Source of the DNA: Planctomycetales bacterium | Lineage (GTDB): Bacteria; Planctomycetota; Planctomycetia; Pirellulales; Thermoguttaceae | Assembly: GCA_007122045.1 (NCBI GenBank) | Contig: SKJM01000658.1 | Coordinates: 1 to 6,205 of the forward strand | DNA length: 6,205 nt | Direction of reading: 5' to 3' | In this document: positions 1-5,198 of the stretch, one piece after another | Layout: each line of letters begins with the position of its first letter | How positions within the stretch are numbered: position 1 is the stretch's first letter | The notes under the pieces: generated by a model | What the model was told of the DNA's origin: nothing | The model's input: the letters and a program-made list of their open reading frames with translations, nothing else | Database searches by the model: none | Program-made: the position numbers and the translations under genes

Positions 1-2694
1 CTCGACCAGCGGTGCGAGGGCGGCGCTGAGGGTGGCGGCGTCGACTCCGTCCAACCAGGGGAGCGCGGCTTTCAGTTCCGGGTCGCCGCCGGGCTCTGGC
101 CCACCGAAGGCGTGTTCGTCCACGCGGTCGACGCGCGGTCGGGCGAGGCGGTCTGGTCGAACACCGACGTCGATCGCATTCCCGAAAGCAACTGGGACCA
201 CGGCATCGGGTTCGACTCGGGCTTGACTCCCCAAGGCTATCTGGCGGTCGTCGGCGATCAATTGGTGATCCCCTGCGGTACGCAACTGCCGGCGTTCCTC
301 GACCGCCGCGACGGCACGCTGGGACCGTACACGATGGGTTGGGGCGGGCGCGTGGGCCTGCCCAAGGGATGCTGGTTCGTGGCCGGCGTGGGCCGGTACC
401 TCAGCCACGGCGGCGACCTGTACGACATCACCCGCCCGTACGAAGAACGCGTGAGGAACCCCAACTACGGCCGCTGGCTGTATCCCGGCGGCTGGACCCG
501 GCTGGAGGCCGAGCCGGCCAACCAGAAGGAACTCGACGGCTTCCGCCGGCCGGTGCTGACCGCCGAGGTGATGTACGAGAGCGACCGGGACGGCATCCGG
601 GCGCGCGGCCTGGAGTCGGTCAAGCTGGAGCGGAGGAACCGGGCCAAGGTCCCGCCGCACCGGCGCGAGGATACCTATCCCGACACGTTCGTCGGTGTTT
701 TCGAGGAACTTTGGAAGATGCCCACGGAGCTTGAGGTGCACATCAAGGCGGGCGACCGGCTGTATGCCGGCGGCCCCGGCGTGGTCGAGGCGATCGACAC
801 GGCCGCCGAGGACGGGCCGGAGGTCGCCTGGCGGGCGGAGATCGAGGGCACGCCCCAGCGGATGCTGGCCGCCGGCGCGAAGCTGTTCGTGGTGACGGCC
901 GAGGGCGGCATCCTGGCGTTCGGCCCGCCGCACAGCGACGATGTGGTCCGGCACGAACCGCCGAGTCCGGCGGCGCCGGCGGCCGACCAGTGGACGGACA
1001 AGGCGGCCGCGGTGCTGGAGGCTACCGGGGCGCGCGACGGTTTCGCCCTGGTGCTGGGGCTGGAAAACGGGCGGCTGGTCGAGGAACTGGCCCGGCAGTC
1101 GGACCTGCACGTGATCGCCGTCGACGCCGATGCGGAGAAGGCCGCTACCGTGCGCCGGCGGCTGCACGCTGCCGGGCTGTACGGGAAGCAGGCGGCCGTG
1201 CTGGTCGGCGATCCGCTGACCTATCCGTTCCCGCCGTACCTGGCGAGTCTCGTCGTCTCGGAAGCCCCCGATCGCCTGGCGAAGGCCGACGACCGGGCAC
1301 TGGCCGAGGCGGTCTTCCACGTCCTGCGTCCGTACGGTGGCATGGCGTGCGCCTGGGGACCGCTGGCGGCGGCCGACCCCATGGAAGCGATCGTGCAAGA
1401 CAAGGCGTTTCCCGGCGCGGCCGTGCGCGAGGTTGCCGATTTCGTGCTGCTTTCCCGCGAGGGGCCGTTGCCGGGCGCGGCCGACTGGTCGCACGCGGAG
1501 GCCAACGCGGCCAATACGGGAGCGTCGGCCGACGAGTTCATCCGCTCGCCCATGAACGTACTCTGGTACGACGCCTCGCGCCGATGGCACCGGCAGCCGG
1601 GGCACCTGGAGGTCCGCGTCGCCGGAGGCCGGCTGATAATCTTGGAGACGGGACTGCTGCGGGCAACCGACGTTTACACGGGCCGCATGTTGTGGGAAAC
1701 CGAACTGCCGGTCGGCCGGGAGCCGCTCGCTGAACTGGCGGTTCGCCAGACGGCCCACCGGCAACCCTCGCGACCTCAGAGCCTGTCGCCGGCGACGGAG
1801 TTGGTGGTCGTCGAGGACGCCCTGTACGTCAGCGACGGGGCAGGCTGCCTGGTGTTCAACGCGGCCGCCGGCGAACTCGCCGGACGTATCGACCTCCCGG
1901 ACGACCTGGACGCCCCCTGGAGGAACCTCCGCGTCAGCGGCGATTACCTGGTGGGCAGCAGCGGGGGGCACGTGGTTTGCGTCCATCGCGGTACGCGCGA
2001 GTTGGTCTGGCGGAGGGAAATGGACCGCACCGCGTTGAGCCTGGCCGTCGGCGACGGCAAGGTCTTCTGCGCGGAGGCGGCCGACCGGCGGCGCGGCGAA
2101 CACGAAACCCGCGACGGCCGCACGCTCGCGCTGGACCTCCGCACCGGCGAAGTCCTGTGGGCGCGGGACGGCGGCGCCCGGCTGCGGTACAGCGAGCCGC
2201 TCGACCTCGTCGTGACCCCCGTGGGAGCCTACCGCGGCGCCGACGGGGCCACCGTGGCGCGCCCCGCGGAGGCGGGGCCGGCCCGATGGATCGTCGAAGG
2301 CCGCGGGCTGCCCGACGCCGGGCTGCCGGGCGTGGTCGCCGACCGGCGGCTGCTCCTCGGAAGCGAGCAGCTTTTGATGGTGGTCGACCTGCCGTCGGGT
2401 GAACCCGCGGCCAAACCACTGGAATGGGTCCGCCGCGGATGCACGGGCACTCGGGCGAGCACGCACCTGCTGACCACCCGCTACCGCAGCAATTCGGCCT
2501 GGATCGACCTGGCCACCCGCGAAATTACTCCATTTTTGGGAGTGCGGCCCGGTTGCACGGTGAACAACAACCTGTTCCCGGCCAACGGCGTGCTGAACAT
2601 GCCGAACCTGACCGGCGGATGCACCTGCAATTTCGCACCCGCCTCCTTGTCGCTCGTACCGGCGGCGGTAATCGCCCGCGGCGGAGCGGAGTAG
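1..2694 (+). CDS. PQQ-type beta-propeller protein with embedded SAM-methyltransferase-like domain (5' partial)
   Basis: The frame is open from base 1 and stops with TAG at 2692-2694, giving 897 visible codons (numbered from base 1). A GTG at 112 is not a credible start, because propeller-like sequence continues upstream of it. Blade motifs of the type AxDxxTGxxxW are seen at residues 42-52 (AVDARSGEAVW), 555-565 (ATDVYTGRMLW) and 710-720 (ALDLRTGEVLW), with another blade near 261-308. Residues about 331-480 look like a Rossmann-fold methyltransferase: a glycine loop VLGLENGRL at 351-359, an acidic strand end VIAVDADAE at 371-379, and LRPYGG near 442-447. The second propeller half begins at about 495 (DWSHAEANAANTG). 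The C-terminus has a cysteine pattern (C814, C852, C874, C876). I recognise this as a planctomycete propeller/methyltransferase fusion family; substrate and role are unknown. A signal peptide, if any, lies outside the window. Binding of PQQ itself is not shown; many such propellers are structural. The methyltransferase call is moderate because the glycine loop is atypical. Confidence 0.85.
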   Translation, partial: LDQRCEGGAEGGGVDSVQPGERGFQFRVAAGLWPTEGVFVHAVDARSGEAVWSNTDVDRIPESNWDHGIGFDSGLTPQGYLAVVGDQLVIPCGTQLPAFLDRRDGTLGPYTMGWGGRVGLPKGCWFVAGVGRYLSHGGDLYDITRPYEERVRNPNYGRWLYPGGWTRLEAEPANQKELDGFRRPVLTAEVMYESDRDGIRARGLESVKLERRNRAKVPPHRREDTYPDTFVGVFEELWKMPTELEVHIKAGDRLYAGGPGVVEAIDTAAEDGPEVAWRAEIEGTPQRMLAAGAKLFVVTAEGGILAFGPPHSDDVVRHEPPSPAAPAADQWTDKAAAVLEATGARDGFALVLGLENGRLVEELARQSDLHVIAVDADAEKAATVRRRLHAAGLYGKQAAVLVGDPLTYPFPPYLASLVVSEAPDRLAKADDRALAEAVFHVLRPYGGMACAWGPLAAADPMEAIVQDKAFPGAAVREVADFVLLSREGPLPGAADWSHAEANAANTGASADEFIRSPMNVLWYDASRRWHRQPGHLEVRVAGGRLIILETGLLRATDVYTGRMLWETELPVGREPLAELAVRQTAHRQPSRPQSLSPATELVVVEDALYVSDGAGCLVFNAAAGELAGRIDLPDDLDAPWRNLRVSGDYLVGSSGGHVVCVHRGTRELVWRREMDRTALSLAVGDGKVFCAEAADRRRGEHETRDGRTLALDLRTGEVLWARDGGARLRYSEPLDLVVTPVGAYRGADGATVARPAEAGPARWIVEGRGLPDAGLPGVVADRRLLLGSEQLLMVVDLPSGEPAAKPLEWVRRGCTGTRASTHLLTTRYRSNSAWIDLATREITPFLGVRPGCTVNNNLFPANGVLNMPNLTGGCTCNFAPASLSLVPAAVIARGGAE
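991..1440 (+). other. Methyltransferase-like domain inserted between two propeller segments
   Basis: This is the domain-level call within the propeller gene. It shows the order expected of a class I SAM-dependent methyltransferase: helix, beta strand with a glycine-containing loop (1051-1077), a second strand ending in an acidic residue that would contact the SAM ribose (GAC at 1123, D375), a GD pair in VLVGDP (1198-1215) and a late LRPYGG turn. The loop reads G-L-E-N-G where active enzymes usually have GxGxG-like spacing, so SAM binding may be weak or lost. Boundaries are approximate. The fold is inferred from motif order, not from a search. Confidence 0.6.
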
Positions 2695-2897
2695 AGGGCC
2701 GCCAAGTACGTCGAGTGGCGTGAGAGCGCCGCTGTGCCGTCCCGGAAAGAAGAACTACAAGCACCCACCCCGGAAGAGCGAAGAATACAGCTCGCATACC
2801 ACCTCCGAGCACACCGCTTCTACCCGACGGGGTCAATTTCCTCCGAAAGTGGTGACCATTTTGCCGGTAATGGGGATGCAAAGCCGCGCAGCCGGTG

Positions 2898-2913
2898 TTT
2901 ATAGTATACAATT
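2898..2913. promoter_or_regulatory. AT-rich island with possible -10 elements
   Basis: The run TTTATAGTATACAATT stands out against very GC-rich surroundings. Read forward it contains TATAGT (2900-2905) and TATACA (2905-2910). Read in reverse it contains TATACT, close to a sigma-70 -10 box. No good -35 match lies at 16-18 bp on either strand, so this is only a candidate. If forward, it would drive the decayed PEP-CTERM/DUF1559 module downstream. If reverse, no gene is available to it in the window. Confidence 0.25.
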
Positions 2914-2915
2914 GG

Positions 2916-2927
2916 CGGAATATTCCG
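2916..2927. repeat. Perfect 12-bp palindrome CGGAATATTCCG
   Basis: The sequence is identical to its own reverse complement and starts 3 bases after the AT-rich island. Its length and position would suit an operator for a dimeric regulator, but a single 12-bp palindrome can also arise by chance. No second copy was noticed in the window. Confidence 0.35.
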
Positions 2928-2943
2928 GACCGGCCACGACGCA

Positions 2944-2972
2944 GCACCGGCCCCCCCCGCTGCCGCCGGTGC
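2944..2972. repeat. GC-rich inverted repeat (possible stem-loop)
   Basis: The arms GCACCGGC (2944-2951) and GCCGGTGC (2965-2972) are perfectly complementary over 8 bp around a 13-base loop that is mostly C. The left arm ends in a run of eight C (2951-2958). No T-run follows, so it is not a typical intrinsic terminator. It could be an RNA structure in the leader of a transcript started at the AT-rich island just upstream. A function is not supported further. Confidence 0.35.
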
Positions 2973-3280
2973 AACGCACGGAGCATCCTGGGAAGGAACT
3001 CGGCGGCAGCCCAACGGGCGGCGAACATGAAAAGCCCCCGAAACCAGCTTGAACGTCCTCCCCGCGGCGCCGGCCATCTGCGCCCGCCCCCGCCGCGCGC
3101 GTTCGCCCCCGTGTTCCCGAATAAGGGTCTCTTGGCTTCTCGCCCGCCTGCCCGGCTCCTGTTGCGCCGGGTGTTGCCTCGCGGCCCACCTCTGATCTTC
3201 GCCAGTCCGAGGGCTTCGGCTTTCGGTTCGTACGCGCGCCGTATCTTGGGCGCGCCGTGGGTCGTCTACGCTGGGCCTGA

Positions 3281-3412
3281 CAAGCGAAGGTCCTGTTCCA
3301 ACTTGGAACCGGCGGTAGCGGCATCTCGCTGATCCCCGAGCCGGGAACATTTCTGCTGTCGGTGTTTGGTCTGGTGGGGTTCCTGGCCTTTCGGAGGCGG
3401 AGGGCGCGGTGA
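3281..3412 (+). pseudogene. Orphan PEP-CTERM sorting tail (remnant of a surface protein gene)
   Basis: The frame running from 3281 to the TGA at 3410-3412 ends in a textbook PEP-CTERM signal: the motif IPEPGTF (3332-3352), a hydrophobic segment of about 14 residues, and a terminal cluster FRRRRAR. In this frame an in-frame TGA at 3278-3280 blocks any upstream body, and there is no start codon with a ribosome binding site in the short open piece. PEP-CTERM tails belong at the C-terminus of long exported proteins sorted by exosortases, so an isolated tail is best read as the last part of a truncated or frameshifted gene. Its position just before a DUF1559 fragment mirrors the intact gene pair downstream. 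The true 5' edge of the remnant is unknown. Confidence 0.75.
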
Positions 3413-3476
3413 ACATCGCGGGGAACATTGCAACTTCATGCCACGCGATACAGAGGGATTCAAATGTGCGCAAGCC

Positions 3477-3749
3477 ATGACAGAGCCGGCAGTTGGAACC
3501 GCCCGGCCGGTTTTATCTCTCGTCGAACTCCTGGTGGTCATCGCGATCATCGGGATTCTGATTGCGCTGCTGCTGCCGGCAGTGCAGGGGGCGCGGGAGG
3601 CGGCGCGGAACGTCCAATGCAAAAACAACGTGAAGCAAATCGCCTTGGCCCCGCACAATCGGTACGGACACGAGCCCGAATTGTCTGTTTCATGGTCCGA
3701 GTGTTCCACATTCCATTTTCTTTCTTTCGAGGAGAACAGTCATGAGTAA
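3477..3749 (+). pseudogene. Truncated DUF1559 pseudopilin-like gene (N-terminal fragment)
   Basis: From the ATG at 3477 the frame gives 90 residues ending at TAA 3747-3749. Residues 12-61 (3510-3659) align without gaps to residues 16-65 of the intact DUF1559 protein downstream, with 43 of 50 identical by hand count. This covers the prepilin-like helix ([16 protein letters not shown]) and the following AREAAR and QCKNN segments. After HN the similarity stops, and the remaining 29 residues are the untranslated leader of the next gene read in frame. The whole C-terminal DUF1559 domain, including H-X9-DG, is missing. The residue at the prepilin cleavage -1 position is Val (V12) instead of Gly, and a Pro (P59) replaces the Leu of the intact copy. 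No convincing ribosome binding site precedes 3477; an in-frame ATG at 3438 is an alternative. Most likely a decayed copy. A short membrane protein made from it cannot be excluded. Its stop overlaps the start of the next gene. Confidence 0.75.
3729..3734 (+). promoter_or_regulatory. Ribosome binding site of the PEP-CTERM gene
   Basis: GAGGAG lies 7 bases before the ATG at 3742, an ideal spacing, and fixes that start. It sits inside the reading frame of the truncated DUF1559 copy, so the two frames overlap by 8 bases. Confidence 0.75.
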
Positions 3750-5184
3750 GCAGAGCGTACGTACCGTCGTGTCGGCGGCCGTTTGTGCCACGGTCGTCGT
3801 CGGTATCTTCTTGGTGGCCGCGGCGCCAGCCGACACCATCTTCCTGGGCGGAACCAATCCGTACAACAGTTCGGGAAGTTGGGACAATGGCGTCCCGGCG
3901 CCCGGCAACGATGGCACCGTCAGCATGGGCATCGCCTATCACAATGGCGACCTGAACATGAACAACTACAACCTGACCATCGACGGAGGCACGGTGGCCA
4001 TTGGGAGAGCGATTACCCGGGGCCTGAACGTGGTTCACACGGCGGGCCGCTGGGAAGATGGCTGGGGGCAGACAGGGCTGTTCCTCGGATGGGACACGAC
4101 TCCGTCGACGTATGAACTGTCGGGAACTGGCGAGGTTGAATTGGGGCGCATGCACGTCGGACGGTTTGCCCCGGGAACGTTCGACCAACTTGGCGGGAGC
4201 GTGCTCGTTGACGGGAATTTGACAATTGCCGAGGGGGCCGGCGCCGCCGGGAGTGCTTACAATCTTACCCGCGGCACAGTCACTGCCGGCGGATTGCTCA
4301 TTCCCCACGGCGGCACGTTCAACTTCCTGGGCAACGACGCCGTTCTCACGCTCTCCGGCGACGTGCGTTCGCAGGTCAACAGCCTGATTGGCGCCGGCAA
4401 GCTCACCGGAGTGAGCAGCCAACAGGTGAAGCTGGTAGGCGGCGATACGGTGGTCCAGATCGACGATACGACCTTCCTGGGCGGAACCAATCCGTATAAC
4501 GTTGCCAGTAGTTGGGACAATGGCGTGCCGGCATTGGGCAACTGGGGCACCGTCAGCACGGGCATCGCCTATCACGATGGCGATCTGGACATGGCCAACT
4601 ACACCCTTACCATCGCCGGAGGCACGGTGGCCGTCGGAAGGGCTAAGCTCAACGACGTGAACGTCGTTCACACGGCGGGGCGCTGGGAGGACGGCACAGG
4701 GCCCAATGCGTCGGGTGGCAGCGGACTGTTCCTCGGTTGGGACTCGGGGCACTCGACGTATGAATTGTCGGGAACCGGCGAGATTGACGTGTGGCGCCTG
4801 CTCGTCGGGCGCTCAGCATCGACGGCAACGTTTAATCAGACGGGTGGAAGCGTCATCGTTGATGCCACTTCCGGCGAACACCTGCGGATCGAACCCGGCG
4901 GCGTTTACAATCTCATGGGCGGCACCGTCACCGCGAGCGAGCTGGAGATACGCGACGACGGTATATTCAACTTCCTGGGCAGGGGCTTGCTCAAGCTCGA
5001 CGGCGACGTACAGTCGCACGTGAACAACCTGATCGACGTGGGCAACATCACCGGGGTGACAAGCCAGCACGTATGGTTCGACGGCGCCTACACGAATGTG
5101 TTTATTCCCGAGCCGGGCACCTGGCTATTGCTGCTTTCGGCCGTTGCCTGCGGGCTGCTGATGCGCGGGCGGCGAGGCGGGTGA
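3742..5184 (+). CDS. PEP-CTERM sorting domain protein with two 211-residue tandem units
   Basis: This is a predicted exported surface protein of 480 residues. Residues 1-30 form a Sec signal peptide: basic start MSKQSVR, a hydrophobic core, and an A-P-A cleavage site before D31. Residues 32-242 and 243-453 are two tandem units, each opening with FLGGTNPYN and SWDNGVPA. They are rich in Gly, Thr, Asn and short strand-like motifs ([22 protein letters not shown]), which suggests a beta-helix or stacked-strand fold. The end is a PEP-CTERM anchor: IPEPGTW (455-461), a hydrophobic helix, then MRGRRGG. In this family the tail is recognised by an exosortase, which removes it during sorting to the cell surface; no exosortase is in the window. 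A strong ribosome binding site supports the start, and a DUF1559 gene follows 14 bases after the stop, probably in the same transcript. No enzymatic motif is seen. A structural or adhesive role is inference. Confidence 0.9.
   Translation: MSKQSVRTVVSAAVCATVVVGIFLVAAAPADTIFLGGTNPYNSSGSWDNGVPAPGNDGTVSMGIAYHNGDLNMNNYNLTIDGGTVAIGRAITRGLNVVHTAGRWEDGWGQTGLFLGWDTTPSTYELSGTGEVELGRMHVGRFAPGTFDQLGGSVLVDGNLTIAEGAGAAGSAYNLTRGTVTAGGLLIPHGGTFNFLGNDAVLTLSGDVRSQVNSLIGAGKLTGVSSQQVKLVGGDTVVQIDDTTFLGGTNPYNVASSWDNGVPALGNWGTVSTGIAYHDGDLDMANYTLTIAGGTVAVGRAKLNDVNVVHTAGRWEDGTGPNASGGSGLFLGWDSGHSTYELSGTGEIDVWRLLVGRSASTATFNQTGGSVIVDATSGEHLRIEPGGVYNLMGGTVTASELEIRDDGIFNFLGRGLLKLDGDVQSHVNNLIDVGNITGVTSQHVWFDGAYTNVFIPEPGTWLLLLSAVACGLLMRGRRGG
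3835..4467 (+). repeat. Tandem unit 1 of the PEP-CTERM protein (211 codons)
   Basis: This is the first of two in-frame units encoding residues 32-242, starting right after the signal peptide. Over the first 76 residues, 58 are identical to unit 2 by hand count. The match includes the block [11 protein letters not shown]. The second half is more divergent, with small compensating gaps, but keeps the motifs [16 protein letters not shown], TFxQxGGSV, FNFLG and the near-terminal TGVSSQ. Confidence 0.85.
4468..5100 (+). repeat. Tandem unit 2 of the PEP-CTERM protein (211 codons)
   Basis: This is the second unit, encoding residues 243-453 and ending just before the PEP motif. It has the same length as unit 1 (633 bases) despite internal gaps, for example four extra residues in the stretch [10 protein letters not shown]. 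Similarity is visible at DNA level too, notably at the opening (4474-4500 against 3841-3867). This shows an internal gene duplication rather than convergent composition. Confidence 0.85.
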
Positions 5185-5187
5185 GGA

Positions 5188-5193
5188 AGGAGG
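5188..5193 (+). promoter_or_regulatory. Ribosome binding site of the DUF1559 gene
   Basis: A perfect AGGAGG lies 3 bases after the stop of the PEP-CTERM gene. It is 5 bases from the ATG at 5199 and 8 bases from the second, adjacent ATG at 5202. The second ATG has the better spacing and may be the real start; the difference is one Met. The position supports coupled translation with the upstream gene. Confidence 0.8.
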
Positions 5194-5198
5194 AACCC

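Larger units (their letters stand above)
2695..3280. other. Intergenic stretch without a convincing gene
   Basis: About 590 bases lie between the propeller stop and the first in-frame base of the PEP-CTERM remnant. Open frames exist on both strands, but their translations are low-complexity runs rich in Arg, Pro and Gly. They match no family I know and lack good ribosome binding sites, which is expected from GC-rich sequence with few stop codons. The notable contents are an AT-rich island with a palindrome (2898-2927) and a GC-rich inverted repeat (2944-2972). No strong hairpin plus T-run terminator is seen after the propeller gene. Part of this stretch may be the eroded body of the PEP-CTERM gene whose tail survives at 3281-3412, but no homology is visible. 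Confidence 0.5.

Noticed and set aside
112..114. GTG as the start of the propeller gene
   Set aside because: The frame is open back to base 1, the propeller-like sequence is continuous across this codon, and no ribosome binding site precedes it. The gene is cut by the window edge.
2715..2740. Short hairpin after the propeller gene as a terminator
   Set aside because: Only about 4 bp of GGCG/CGCC pairing and no T-run, which is common by chance at this GC content.
2720..3052. 110-residue open frame after the propeller gene
   Set aside because: It needs a GTG start without a ribosome binding site, matches no family I know, and crosses the palindrome and stem-loop.
2895..3332. Open frame of 145 residues, with an internal ATG at 3027
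   Set aside because: The translation is Arg/Pro-rich low complexity with no known motif and only a weak ribosome binding site. It runs in a different frame from the PEP-CTERM tail.
2820..3473. 217-residue minus-strand open frame, possibly driven by a reverse TATACT box
   Set aside because: Its start lies antisense to the gap just before the DUF1559 fragment, it then runs antisense across the PEP-CTERM tail, the sequence is low complexity, and no -35 element is present.
3681..3712. Possible sigma-70 promoter (TTGTCT with CACATT) before the PEP-CTERM gene
   Set aside because: The spacer is 20 bases and the -10 match is poor. The promoter of this gene is not identifiable from the sequence.
3547..4752. 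401-residue open frame on the minus strand
   Set aside because: It lies antisense to the PEP-CTERM gene and the DUF1559 fragment. Its repeats mirror the tandem units of the + strand gene, and it has no family features of its own.
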